The position numbers and the translations under genes were made by a program. The notes under the pieces were generated by a model. The model ran no database searches. It was given only the letters and a program-made list of their open reading frames with translations, and had not been told where the DNA came from. Source: Butyrivibrio hungatei NK4A153 (GTDB lineage Bacteria > Bacillota > Clostridia > Lachnospirales > Lachnospiraceae). From it: a DNA stretch of 64,000 bases. The stretch covers positions 148,956 through 212,955 of the forward strand of contig NZ_AUJY01000012.1 in assembly GCF_000424465.1 (NCBI RefSeq), given 5' to 3'. Positions 9,019 through 17,644 of the stretch are shown here, in pieces (position 1 is the stretch's first letter; every line of letters begins with the position of its first letter).

Positions 9019-9852
9019 ACGAAGAAGCAACGAAATTTATTAACGACTAAATATACCAATCTATATTCTGAAGCAAAGCGGAGGTACAACGAGCTGCTTT
9101 TGATCAAGAATTCAAAAGAGGAAGCATTAGAAAAAGCGCCGCCGGGGAAAATACATGTGAGCAGAACTGCGCATGGAGTCCAGTTTTATTTGCGAAGAGA
9201 AAGTTCGGAAAAATCCGGAAAATATATTCATAAATCTGAAATTTCTATGATTAAACAATATCTTCAAAAAGCTTATGACGAAAAGATTAATAAGCTTGTC
9301 ACGGTAGAGGTTCAATGCCTGAAAAAACTCATCGACAAATCGGAAAATACAATAGATAAGATTCAAAAAGCATATTCATCGTTTCCTACTGAAGCGAAAG
9401 AATTAATAACACCTATTGATGTCTCGGACGAGGACTATGTGCAACTCTGGTTAAAAGAGCCATATCAAAGAAAACCTATTCCGGAATATCTTCCTTTTTT
9501 TGAAACTAAACGAAAAGAAAGGGTTCGATCAAAGTCAGAACTCAATATAGCCAATGCACTTGCGGACAAGGGGATTCCATATAAATATGAATGTCCATTA
9601 AAACTAAGTGGCGGGGGAATAATTCATCCTGACTTCACTGTTTTGGATGTCAAAAGAAGAAAAGTATTATATTGGGAACATCGTGGCATGTTAGACGATA
9701 AAGAATATGCGAAGAATTCAGTACAAAGGTTAAAATCTTTGATGAAGGAAGATATTTTTATAGGAGTAAATTTGATAATTACAGAGGAAACATCAATCAG
9801 TCCCTTAGGAACTAATGAGATTGATGCTATAATAAAAAAGTTCTTTCTCTAA
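9019..9852 (+). CDS. PD-(D/E)XK nuclease-like protein with atypical start codon
   Basis: The frame is open from a TAA at 9004 to the stop at 9852. AAGGAGGA (9005-9012) sits at the right distance for a start at 9016-9021, but the codons there are ATT (9016) and ACG (9019). The first usual start codon is TTG at 9102-region position 9100, which would cut off a coding-looking, Lys/Glu/Leu-rich helical N-terminus. I therefore place the start at 9019 and flag it. The C-terminal domain has the order expected for PD-(D/E)XK nucleases: SKSE (Glu), HPDFTV (Asp), then YWEHRG (Glu/His), followed by an LIITEE strand. Stand-alone proteins with a coiled N-terminus and this C-terminal domain are common in Firmicutes; their substrate is unknown to me. 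It is either translated from a non-standard start, N-terminally shortened, or decaying. Confidence 0.65.
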   Translation, partial: TKKQRNLLTTKYTNLYSEAKRRYNELLLIKNSKEEALEKAPPGKIHVSRTAHGVQFYLRRESSEKSGKYIHKSEISMIKQYLQKAYDEKINKLVTVEVQCLKKLIDKSENTIDKIQKAYSSFPTEAKELITPIDVSDEDYVQLWLKEPYQRKPIPEYLPFFETKRKERVRSKSELNIANALADKGIPYKYECPLKLSGGGIIHPDFTVLDVKRRKVLYWEHRGMLDDKEYAKNSVQRLKSLMKEDIFIGVNLIITEETSISPLGTNEIDAIIKKFFL

Positions 9853-9906
9853 GTATTCGTTAGAATATGCATAAAAATATGGAATAAGCTTGATTAAGGA
9901 GCAACG

Positions 9907-10869
9907 ATGGACTTTCAGACGGCATTGAAACAAGAAAAACTTGATGATATCCGCAAATGCCCAAAGGCGGATCTACACAACCACTTTGTACTTGGCGGAA
10001 GCAGGCGATTTTTGAAAGAACAGACAGGAAAAGATATACAACCAATCAAAGAGCCACTTAATTCCATGGATGAAATGCATGCTTGGAATGCGCAGAATAT
10101 AGGAGAATTCTTTAATTCACCTGAAGGGCGTAGAATGTTGATACGGGCTACATTTGTGCAGGCAAAGGAGGACGGTGTCAGCGTACTTGAAATAGGAGAA
10201 GATGTCTGGGGGCTGGGTGAGTTTTTTCATGAGAATATAGATGAACTTGTTGAAGCGTTTGAATTATCACATAAAGAAATCGCACCGGAAATTGAGCTTA
10301 GGCTTCAGATTGGGTTATCCAGGCATTGTGATGTAGCGTATTTGGAAGATTGCCTTTCTCATTTCTGGGGATGTAAAGCGTTTTATTCAATTGATCTGTA
10401 TGGAGATGAGTTGGCACAGCCAATAGAGAATTTCAAACCAATCTATCGACGCGCAAAAGCAGAAGGGCTTAGACTTAAGGCGCACGTAGGCGAGTGGGGA
10501 ACAGCTGAAGATGTGCGTAGAGCGGTTGAGTGCCTTGAACTTGATGAGATACAGCATGGAATTGCGGCGGTGGAAGATCCTTCTGTGATCCGCTTTATAG
10601 TGGATAATAACATCAGACTGAACATTACGCCTACAAGTAATTATCTTCTTGGAAGAGTTAAAGACTTTAAAACTCATCCAATTGCGGAACTTTATCGTAG
10701 CGGTGTTGATGTGACAATTAATTCCGATGATGTGTTGATCTTTGATTCAGATGTATCTAAGGAGTATCTGAGACTTTATCAGAGCGGTTGCCTGAATGCA
10801 GAGGAATTGGACAACATTAGAAAGAACGGATTGAAAAAAGTTATAAATCAATTGCGGGGGAGTTTATGA
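9907..10869 (+). CDS. Adenosine deaminase family amidohydrolase
   Basis: Metal-dependent adenosine/AMP deaminase superfamily enzymes hydrolyse the 6-amino group of adenine nucleosides or related aminopurines. The TIM-barrel metal ligands are visible: HxH in KADLHNHF, His and catalytic Glu in KAHVGE, His in IQHG, and the Asp pair in TINSDD. At 320 residues it is slightly shorter than E. coli Add (333). The substrate (adenosine, adenine or another) cannot be fixed from the sequence. The ATG lies 5 nt after AAGGAG. Its stop overlaps the start of a methyltransferase gene by 4 bp (ATGA), so the two are translationally coupled. Confidence 0.85.
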   Translation: MDFQTALKQEKLDDIRKCPKADLHNHFVLGGSRRFLKEQTGKDIQPIKEPLNSMDEMHAWNAQNIGEFFNSPEGRRMLIRATFVQAKEDGVSVLEIGEDVWGLGEFFHENIDELVEAFELSHKEIAPEIELRLQIGLSRHCDVAYLEDCLSHFWGCKAFYSIDLYGDELAQPIENFKPIYRRAKAEGLRLKAHVGEWGTAEDVRRAVECLELDEIQHGIAAVEDPSVIRFIVDNNIRLNITPTSNYLLGRVKDFKTHPIAELYRSGVDVTINSDDVLIFDSDVSKEYLRLYQSGCLNAEELDNIRKNGLKKVINQLRGSL

Positions 10870-11654
10870 AAAAAGCATCAGGAATAGATGGTTCCAGAGA
10901 TTGGGGATCGGAAAAGGTATATTTACATAGTACAAGGCAGAACCTGTGGAATAATGATTATTTTGAGTTCCTTGTAAAATGCGTATGGAAGATAGATAAG
11001 CCGGTGAAAATAATTGATTTTGGCTGCGGATATGGATTCTTGGCGCAGATGCTGTTGCCGTTAGTCCCGAAGGAAAGCTTATATAAGGGAGTTGATATAT
11101 CTGAAAATCTTATCGATGAAGCGCGTGAAATCTTTTCTGGCAGCAAGGAGGTATGCTTTGAAGTTGCAGACTTAAATGAGTATAAGCCTGATGCTGAATA
11201 TGATATAGCTATATGCCAGGCTGTACTTCGGCATGTTACAAAACCGGAAGATATAATGAAGAAGATGATCGGGGCTGTAAAAGAGAACGGATTGGTAATA
11301 TGTATCGAACCAAGCAGGCGTATGGAGAATGCAGGGATTTATATAGACAATAGGACATATGATCCGTTTGAAAACGATGATTTTCTAAAACAGAGGTGGC
11401 TATCAGAGGAACAATCCGGTGGAAGAGATTATCAAATTGGGATGAAAGCGCCGGTCTTTATGGAGAAACTTGGGCTAAAGAATATCGGAGTGAGAATCAA
11501 TGATTATGTTGATTTCGTTAGCGCAGGTACTGATGATTTTGAATCAGAGCAAAAGAGATTCATGATTGACCACGGAGTGGATGAAAAATATGCTGGTTCA
11601 AACGGATACTTGGCTGCGCGATGTCATGTGATTTCTTATGGTTATAAAAAATGA
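10866..11654 (+). CDS. Class I SAM-dependent methyltransferase
   Basis: The 262-residue protein has SAM-binding motif I (IIDFGCGYGFLAQML, about residues 44-58), an acidic residue after strand 2 (GVDISENLIDEA) and motif III/IV (DIAICQAVLRHV). This is the Methyltransf_11/25 type that acts on small molecules or, less often, proteins. The acceptor is not identifiable. It overlaps the upstream adenosine-deaminase-family gene by 4 bp with a GGGGGAG binding site, so the two proteins are probably made together. That suggests, without proof, a purine-related or salvage-linked acceptor. Confidence 0.82.
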   Translation: MKKASGIDGSRDWGSEKVYLHSTRQNLWNNDYFEFLVKCVWKIDKPVKIIDFGCGYGFLAQMLLPLVPKESLYKGVDISENLIDEAREIFSGSKEVCFEVADLNEYKPDAEYDIAICQAVLRHVTKPEDIMKKMIGAVKENGLVICIEPSRRMENAGIYIDNRTYDPFENDDFLKQRWLSEEQSGGRDYQIGMKAPVFMEKLGLKNIGVRINDYVDFVSAGTDDFESEQKRFMIDHGVDEKYAGSNGYLAARCHVISYGYKK

Positions 11655-11681
11655 AATTGTTTTATTTGTGAGGTGACATCC

Positions 11682-12188
11682 ATGAGAACAAAACATGTAG
11701 TAGTGCTTCCGTATGATGAGAAGTGGAAGCAAGATTTTATAGATATAAAGAATGAGCTGTCAGCGGTGCTTGGCGAAGTTGCAATTTCTATTGAGCATGT
11801 TGGAAGCACATCTGTTGAGGGACTGGCAGCGAAGCCGGTTATTGATATTGACGTGGTTGTAAAGCCAAATGATGTCAAAAAGGCTATCGCGGCGCTTGAA
11901 ACCATTGGATATACACATGAAGGAAATCTTGGGATTGAAGGACGCGAAGCCTTTGCATATGAGGGAAAAGAGCATTTGCAGACACATCATTTATATGTAT
12001 GTCCGGAAGATTCTGCAGAGCTTAAAAGACATCTTGCGTTCAGGGATTATTTGAGAAGTCATCCGGACGACAAGGAAAAATATGGAAATATAAAACTTGA
12101 GGCAGCAACGCTATACCCTGATGATATAGATAAATACATTGAGCATAAATCGCCGGTAATAGAGAAGATTTATGCTGCTTTAAATTGA
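11682..12188 (+). CDS. GrpB family protein (UPF0157, nucleotidyltransferase fold)
   Basis: The family signature IEHVGSTSVEGLAAKPVIDI is clear (about residues 34-53), followed by the conserved THHLYVCPEDS and LAFRDYLRSHPD segments. GrpB proteins share the nucleotidyltransferase fold, with Gly-Ser and Asp-x-Asp active-site-like residues, but their substrate is not established. At 168 residues it is standard. An in-frame GTG at 11673 is less likely than the ATG at 11682, because GAGGTG fits the latter. It probably belongs to the operon starting at 9907, 27 bp behind the methyltransferase. Confidence 0.88.
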   Translation: MRTKHVVVLPYDEKWKQDFIDIKNELSAVLGEVAISIEHVGSTSVEGLAAKPVIDIDVVVKPNDVKKAIAALETIGYTHEGNLGIEGREAFAYEGKEHLQTHHLYVCPEDSAELKRHLAFRDYLRSHPDDKEKYGNIKLEAATLYPDDIDKYIEHKSPVIEKIYAALN

Positions 12189-12256
12189 ATTTTTTCCATC
12201 CTTATAAATTCCTTATAATTACCATCTATCCTGTATTCAACAGGAGGATGACGGAA

Positions 12257-13120
12257 ATGTTTAATATCAAGGAAAAAGGTCTTACAGGTTTTGGTTTGAA
12301 ATATCTTGCGCTGGTGTTTATGGTGCTGGATCATATTCACTACTTTTTTGAATTTACGGGAAAGGTGCCGATCGCGTTTTCGTGGATAGGTCGATTGGCG
12401 GCGCCGCTGTTCTTGTTTTGCTTTGTGGAAGGTTTTATTCACACACATGACAGAAAGAAATATTTTTTGAAAATATATCTGATCTCAGTTGTAATGGGAG
12501 TGATTCAGTCTGGATTTTATTTCGTCTTGTCGCCTGCGGTCAGAGGCGATGGATTCTTTCCGCAGAACGGGATGTTATCAAGCTTTGCGATACTGTTTGT
12601 TGTAATGCAGGGGATAGAGTGGATCAGGGAAAAGAAATGGGTAAAAGGCCTGACAGCTTTGATAGTGCCTTTGATATGGCCGATAATCGCATATTATTGC
12701 GTGTTTGTACCATTTATGAATGCGAATAACAGTACCGGATTGGCATTGGCAAATATGTGTGCACTTTCATTTTTGCCAATGCATACGGCAATTGCTGATG
12801 GCGGAACTATCACAGTGATTGAGGGAATAATACTTCTTCTTTTCAGCTATTGTAAGAATAAGAAAATTCGCATTTATGCATGGGCTGTTATGTGCCTTTT
12901 GATAAATGTGGGCGCTCTTGCGGTAATGGGAATGCAGCTGAATGTGCAGACACTGTTTTTTGATGCATATGAATGGCTCAGCGTTTTTTCAATAATACTC
13001 ATGTTATGCTACAATGGTGAGCGTGGAAAGGGAAATGCCAAGTTGTTCTACTGGTTTTATCCCGCACATGTCTATGTTTTATATGGACTATCATTTATTC
13101 TTTACATGGTGATGCGATGA
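12257..13120 (+). CDS. TraX family integral membrane protein
   Basis: The 287-residue protein has about eight hydrophobic helices and the TraX-type opening (LKYLALVFMVLDHIHYFF, then GRLAAPLFLFCFVEGF with a HTHDRKKYF turn). TraX in the F plasmid is linked to N-acetylation of pilin; chromosomal homologues in Firmicutes are probably membrane acyltransferases of unknown target. The ATG at 12257 lies 9 nt after AGGAGG; the ATG at 12248 abuts that site. The stop overlaps the start of a response regulator by 4 bp, forming an operon with a two-component system next to a peptide-type ABC exporter. That suggests surface modification in response to envelope stress (inference). Confidence 0.82.
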   Translation: MFNIKEKGLTGFGLKYLALVFMVLDHIHYFFEFTGKVPIAFSWIGRLAAPLFLFCFVEGFIHTHDRKKYFLKIYLISVVMGVIQSGFYFVLSPAVRGDGFFPQNGMLSSFAILFVVMQGIEWIREKKWVKGLTALIVPLIWPIIAYYCVFVPFMNANNSTGLALANMCALSFLPMHTAIADGGTITVIEGIILLLFSYCKNKKIRIYAWAVMCLLINVGALAVMGMQLNVQTLFFDAYEWLSVFSIILMLCYNGERGKGNAKLFYWFYPAHVYVLYGLSFILYMVMR

Positions 13121-13782
13121 GAATTTTAGCAATTGATGATGAAAAAGAAATTTTGATTCTTATAGAAAAAGCATTAAGAGGGCAGTATCAGGTAGATACT
13201 GTCCTTTCTCCGACTCAGGCTCTTCCGCAGGATCTGTCTGTATATAGTTTGATAATAATGGATGTTATGATGCCCGGCGAAAGCGGATACGATCTGCTGG
13301 CGAAGATAAGAGCAGTCGTTGATTGTCCGATTATTTTCCTTAGTGCGAAGGCGCTGGAAGAAGACATAGTATACGGGCTTTCGATAGGAGCGGATGATTA
13401 TATCAGGAAGCCTTTTTCCATAGCAGAGCTTAGAGCCAGAATTGTGGCTCATATCAGAAGGGACAATAGAGATTCCGCAGGTGTGGTGTTAAGAGATGAA
13501 AATGTTTTGCTATATCCAAATGAGTGCCGCTTGAAGGTCAGAGGCGAACTCGTGGAGCTTACGAAAAGTGAGTTTGATATTGTGACACTGTTGTTTAAGA
13601 ACAAAGGGCAGGTTTTTTCGAAAGGTCAGATTTATGAGATCATATACGGATATGATAAAGACGGCGATGAATCGGCCATCACGGAACATATTAAGAACCT
13701 CAGAAGAAAGCTTAAACAGTACGAAATTGAACCTATAGAAACGGTGTGGGGTGTTGGCTATCGATGGAAAAAACAGATGTAA
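13117..13782 (+). CDS. OmpR/PhoB-type response regulator
   Basis: The receiver domain (residues 1-115) has acidic pocket residues in AIDDEKE, phospho-acceptor Asp49 (IIMDVMMPG), a Ser switch in IFLSAK and the conserved Lys in YIRKPF. The C-terminal winged helix (about 128-220) ends with VWGVGYRWKK. The 221-residue length is typical. It overlaps the TraX gene upstream by 4 bp and the truncated kinase gene downstream by 19 bp. This arrangement resembles regulators of lantibiotic/bacitracin immunity transporters, and such a transporter lies directly downstream on the other strand. Confidence 0.93.
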   Translation: MRILAIDDEKEILILIEKALRGQYQVDTVLSPTQALPQDLSVYSLIIMDVMMPGESGYDLLAKIRAVVDCPIIFLSAKALEEDIVYGLSIGADDYIRKPFSIAELRARIVAHIRRDNRDSAGVVLRDENVLLYPNECRLKVRGELVELTKSEFDIVTLLFKNKGQVFSKGQIYEIIYGYDKDGDESAITEHIKNLRRKLKQYEIEPIETVWGVGYRWKKQM

Positions 13783-14483
13783 AATTCAGCGGAGTTTTGG
13801 GAATATATTTTTTGATAATTTCAAGCTTATTATGTGTTGTGACGGTAGTTGCCGTAATCGTCTTTCAAAATATGACGGCGGTCAGGGCAGACGATACCGA
13901 AAAGAAGGTTGAGACATGGATTAAAAATGCTGAAGCTACGGGCAAAATTGATACTAATTCTTTTCCCGAAAATGCGGATTATGTTGCCGAAAAAGACGGC
14001 GAAGAAATTGCTTCAGGGATCAATGACGGAAATGAAGAGAAGCTAAGAAAGTACATTTCACAGTATAAATCGAATGGGAAAGAAAAATATCTTGACGGTC
14101 AGGAAGCTTATATGGCCAAAAAGATAGGCGATTCTATAATCTATATCCATTACAGCGTTGGCGTTTCGGGAGAGTGGACGGCGTTTGGACTTACGGCTTT
14201 GGCATATATTCTGGTTATCCTGGTTCCTTCTGTCGTTCTGATAAACAGGCTAAAAAAGCTTATATATACTTTGGCTGAGGAAAAGTGGCGCAAAGATTAT
14301 GAGACAAAACAGGAGATGGCGCAGATAGCGCACGACCTTAAAACTCCGCTTACTATCATCAGGGGGAACGCGGATCTTCTTTTGGAAAAAGACCCTGACG
14401 AAGACAGCAAAGAGAGTATTGATGCGATAATTAGCAGTGCTGAACGCATTGCAAAAAGCGTTTTGGAAATTCTTGAAAAATAA
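13764..14483 (+). CDS. Sensor histidine kinase lacking its ATP-binding domain
   Basis: The ATG at 13764 lies inside the end of the regulator gene. Two membrane helices (about residues 10-32 and 135-158) flank a short extracellular domain. The dimerisation/phospho-acceptor domain follows, with His190 in QIAHDLKTPLTIIRG. The protein stops at residue 240, about 50 residues after the His. No N, G1 or G2 box is present in it or in any frame of the 53 bp before the next gene. A normal kinase of this class has roughly 120 more residues. It cannot phosphorylate itself alone. It might be phosphorylated by another kinase (the full one at 17644 is close by), act as a phosphatase-like partner, or be a deletion remnant. 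Confidence 0.85.
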   Translation: MEKTDVKFSGVLGIYFLIISSLLCVVTVVAVIVFQNMTAVRADDTEKKVETWIKNAEATGKIDTNSFPENADYVAEKDGEEIASGINDGNEEKLRKYISQYKSNGKEKYLDGQEAYMAKKIGDSIIYIHYSVGVSGEWTAFGLTALAYILVILVPSVVLINRLKKLIYTLAEEKWRKDYETKQEMAQIAHDLKTPLTIIRGNADLLLEKDPDEDSKESIDAIISSAERIAKSVLEILEK

Positions 14484-14536
14484 ACGCTTCGCAATATCGC
14501 TCGCACGCTAGCATTTAGAGAATAAAAGAGTAAAAC

Positions 14537-16057
14537 TCATTCGTTAGATCTTACATCACTGCGACTAAGATACAGGATAGAAATCATGATAAACACTACA
14601 ATAAATATCACAGACGAGAGTGTAAATGCGCCGATATTCGCATTTCCCAATTCCCGCTGATTCATGGCAAGGTCGAACAAGGAGAACGGTGTCAGGTAAG
14701 GCATATCCTTTGCAATACAGGAAAGACCTGCGAACCCTCCAAGGAATGCGACAGTTATGGGAAGGACAAAGTTTCTTATAACAAGCGAAACAAGAACCTG
14801 GAAGGCGCAAATAACCCACGAACTAAGGATTCCCAAGCCAATCCACTGAATGATTCCCGAAGGCAATTCTCCGTCTATGTGAATCATTGATCCGGCAATG
14901 AGATACAAGGCAACGACCCAGATCAGTGAAACAGATGTGATAAAGCAAGTGGCCGCATATTTGCCGAGTACTATCATTGCAGGCCTTTGATGAGTCATTA
15001 ATAGGTTCATATTTGTTCCGCTGTGTTCAACTCGCCAGATACAGACTGTAAAAATCCCAATGATGACAGGCATGAAGAAATAGCACAAGAACAGCGTGTG
15101 CTGAGTCCACAGTGAGTACCAGCCTTCTTTTAAGATGCTCAGATTGGCGAGATAGTTCACGGTTCCGATTGCCGCCGATATTGCAGGAACTATGAAAAAG
15201 GCAATCCAAGCAGGTGACCCCTTCAATTTCAGAATCTCAACAGGACGTCTGTGTAGCGCTATCTTCGTTGTCTTTCGTTTGCTCTTTATTTTTTCCGCCT
15301 CTTCAACACCGGATTTCTTGAGCAGCATAAGTGTGATACAGGTTAAAAGAACTATCCATCCAATGCAGATGATTGTTGATGTGTAGTCGGGGGTTCCAAG
15401 CGCGTATTTTACTTCCCTCGTGTTACGATTCCAGTCCATTGTGACAAAGCCCGATGTCACGAAAGTTGCCCAGGGGAGGAACTTCTGTATGATTGATTCA
15501 GGAAGGACCAATGAGAAAAATGCAGTGAAACTTCCAAGAATTCCCACTGAAATACTAAGAGCCTGATTCCTGTAAAAAAACGACAAAAGCAAGTGTATGC
15601 TTAGCAGAGTCATGCTGGTTATATAAGTGATCAGCCCGTGTATAAGCAGATATTTAAGCGGGAAGTCGCTGTCAAAACCAAGAATTCCGCAGCAGAGTAT
15701 GATCGAGCCGCATTGCATTGCGACCAGGATAAGTGTGCATATCGCTCCATAAAGATATTTTGTGAAAAAAATCTTTTGCGGTGTGGAGAAGGTGTATAGG
15801 CATTTCAGCATCTCGCCCTTGTGCTCAATGTCCATTAGCCTGGAAGCAAATCCAGCGATCGCAACCGGGAAAAACACGCAGTTTATGATGGGAATATTAT
15901 AAAAGAGGAGCATCCATCCGGCGGAAGTAGCTTCTTTTCCATGGAAATTTCCGTATAAAAATGTCATCTCGGCAACAATCACCGCAATGAATAACAGCAG
16001 ATTACAGCGGCGTTTATGTTTTTTGAGTTCGATAAAAAGATTTCCTATAATGCCCAT
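14537..16057 (-). CDS. Double-length ABC-2 type permease (lantibiotic/bacitracin-exporter type)
   Basis: This 506-residue protein has two similar halves, each with about six membrane helices, joined by a charged KSKRKTTK linker near residues 258-270. Each half starts with a short amphipathic segment and a long first helix, as in the roughly 250-residue permeases LanE and LanG (MutE/MutG, SpaE/SpaG). I infer a fused permease pair that exports or expels antimicrobial peptides from the membrane. It lies 3 bp behind the ATPase gene on the minus strand and is convergent with the truncated kinase. Precise substrate unknown. Confidence 0.82.
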   Translation of the reverse strand: MGIIGNLFIELKKHKRRCNLLLFIAVIVAEMTFLYGNFHGKEATSAGWMLLFYNIPIINCVFFPVAIAGFASRLMDIEHKGEMLKCLYTFSTPQKIFFTKYLYGAICTLILVAMQCGSIILCCGILGFDSDFPLKYLLIHGLITYITSMTLLSIHLLLSFFYRNQALSISVGILGSFTAFFSLVLPESIIQKFLPWATFVTSGFVTMDWNRNTREVKYALGTPDYTSTIICIGWIVLLTCITLMLLKKSGVEEAEKIKSKRKTTKIALHRRPVEILKLKGSPAWIAFFIVPAISAAIGTVNYLANLSILKEGWYSLWTQHTLFLCYFFMPVIIGIFTVCIWRVEHSGTNMNLLMTHQRPAMIVLGKYAATCFITSVSLIWVVALYLIAGSMIHIDGELPSGIIQWIGLGILSSWVICAFQVLVSLVIRNFVLPITVAFLGGFAGLSCIAKDMPYLTPFSLFDLAMNQRELGNANIGAFTLSSVIFIVVFIMISILYLSRSDVRSNE

Positions 16058-16060
16058 TTT

Positions 16061-16780
16061 TTAAGCTCCTTTTGTCATTTCGAGGAAGACTTCTTCAAGA
16101 GAAGCATCTCCGATTTCAAGTTCCGATAAGAGTCCCTGGTAGATTATTTTTCCTTTATTTATAATGCCCACATAATCGGCAATCTGCTCAACTTCAGAGA
16201 GAAGGTGACTTGAGATGATAACCGTTGAACCATATTTTTCGGGAATACTTTTTGCCAGATTCCTGATCTCGTTTATTCCTGCGGGATCGAGACCGTTTGT
16301 CGGCTCATCCAGAATAATAAGCTCGGGCTTTCCCATAAGAGCCATTGCTATACCAAGCCGCTGCTTCATTCCAAGCGAATAGTTTTTTACCTTATCATCC
16401 TTTCTGTCATAGAGACTGACTGTGTAAAGAGCCTCTTTTATGTCGGCGGAACCAAGATTTTTATAACGAGCGATTATCTCAAGGTTTTCCTGTCCGGTGA
16501 GATGCCCGTAGAAGCCGGGACTTTCTATAAGGCTTCCTGTTCGCATGTTTATATCGAACCTGCTTCCGGGAGACATCTTTTGACCAAGAATCTCCACAGT
16601 TCCGCCATCGGGCTGTATAAGTCCCAGAAGAAGCTTCATTGTTGTGGTTTTACCCGCGCCGTTGGGGCCGAGAAAGCCGTATATACATCCTTTTGGAACC
16701 GCCAGATTTACGTCTTTTACCCTGAATTTATGACCGCCTTTTTTGCATAGATCATAGGTTTCGATTATATATTTCTTCAT
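16061..16780 (-). CDS. ABC transporter ATP-binding protein (BcrA/LanF type)
   Basis: The 239-residue ATPase has Walker A GPNGAGKTT, the signature YSLGMKQRLGIA (the S-L-G-M-K-Q-R form is typical of BcrA/LanF exporters), Walker B LIILDEPTNGLDP and the switch His in IISSHLLSEVE. It powers the adjacent double permease, probably in peptide antibiotic immunity or export. GGAGG lies at a good distance before the ATG. The gene is divergent from a complete two-component system, and the shared control region contains an 11-bp-period direct repeat. Confidence 0.93.
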   Translation of the reverse strand: MKKYIIETYDLCKKGGHKFRVKDVNLAVPKGCIYGFLGPNGAGKTTTMKLLLGLIQPDGGTVEILGQKMSPGSRFDINMRTGSLIESPGFYGHLTGQENLEIIARYKNLGSADIKEALYTVSLYDRKDDKVKNYSLGMKQRLGIAMALMGKPELIILDEPTNGLDPAGINEIRNLAKSIPEKYGSTVIISSHLLSEVEQIADYVGIINKGKIIYQGLLSELEIGDASLEEVFLEMTKGA

Positions 16781-16811
16781 GATTTTTCCTCCGCATATTG
16801 TTGATAAATAC

Positions 16812-16865
16812 AGTATAAAAAGGAAAGCTTACCTGAACATGACAGCTACATTACAATTACATTAC
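16812..16865 (-). promoter_or_regulatory. ABC-operon promoter with regulator-type direct repeat
   Basis: ACATTAC occurs at 16848-16854 and 16859-16865, a period of 11 bp (one helical turn), as in sites bound by OmpR/PhoB-type dimers. Read on the minus strand, a -10 TATACT lies at 16817-16812 and the corresponding -35 position (16840-16835) is poor (ATGTTC). The repeat sits just upstream of that -35, the usual layout of a regulator-activated promoter. Confidence 0.5.
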
Positions 16866-16939
16866 GCTGTGGGCACGGTTATTTCATTGCAAAAGATATG
16901 TGTGTATACTGATTATTGAAAAGAAAAAGAGGAAAAAAT

Positions 16940-17644
16940 ATGGTTTTAACAGATTGCAGCATCCTTCTCGTAGATGATGAAAAGCAGATATTGGAGATTA
17001 ACGACAGGCTCCTGTCAGAGAATGGATTTAAGAATATATTGCGCGCTTCAAACGGGAAAGAAGCAGATGAGATTATGGGAAAAAATCAGGTGGATCTGGT
17101 TGTTCTGGATATAATGATGCCTGATATCAGCGGACTTTCGCTCTATGAGCAGTGGACGAAGCAAGGACTTAATGTACCGGTGATTTTTCTTTCCGCGAGG
17201 GATGAGGAAACAAGCAGGTTAAAAGGACTCGGACTTGGTGCCGACGATTATGTGACAAAGCCCTATACGCCTGAGGAACTGCTCCTTAGGATAAAAGCGG
17301 TTTTGCGAAGGACGTATCACTTAACAGAGAATAAGATTGTCAATCTCGGGGCTGTGAGAGTGGATCTTTACTCGGGAATCGTGATAAGACCTGACGGAGA
17401 GGCGGAGCTGACCGCAAAAGAGTTTCAGCTCTTTTCCAAACTATATGATAATCAGGGAAAAATTGTGTCGCTGAATGTCCTGATGGATACACTATGGCCG
17501 GATGGGAGCTATGGACTTGAGAATTCGCTTATAGTACACGTCAGAAGGCTTAGGGAAAAAATTGAAGAAGATCCGTCGAAACCTGAGTATCTGCAGACTG
17601 TTCGAGGACTGGGATACAGGCTAAACATAAGAGGTAGAAAGTAA
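16940..17644 (+). CDS. OmpR/PhoB-type response regulator
   Basis: This 235-residue regulator has a receiver with DD in LVDDEKQ, phospho-acceptor Asp57 (VVLDIMMPD), SAR switch (FLSARDE) and Lys in YVTKPYTPEE, plus a winged-helix domain ending in TVRGLGYRLN. The ATG at 16940 is preceded by AGAGG; a TTG 24 nt upstream is unlikely. Its TAA overlaps the ATG of the kinase gene (TAATG). Being divergent from the ABC transporter, it is the best candidate activator of that operon through the direct repeat at 16848-16865 (inference). Confidence 0.93.
   Translation: MVLTDCSILLVDDEKQILEINDRLLSENGFKNILRASNGKEADEIMGKNQVDLVVLDIMMPDISGLSLYEQWTKQGLNVPVIFLSARDEETSRLKGLGLGADDYVTKPYTPEELLLRIKAVLRRTYHLTENKIVNLGAVRVDLYSGIVIRPDGEAELTAKEFQLFSKLYDNQGKIVSLNVLMDTLWPDGSYGLENSLIVHVRRLREKIEEDPSKPEYLQTVRGLGYRLNIRGRK

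Noticed and set aside
12170..12256. Upstream extension of the TraX gene to 12185
   Set aside because: The region overlaps the GrpB stop area and lacks a binding site, whereas AGGAGG fits the ATG at 12257.
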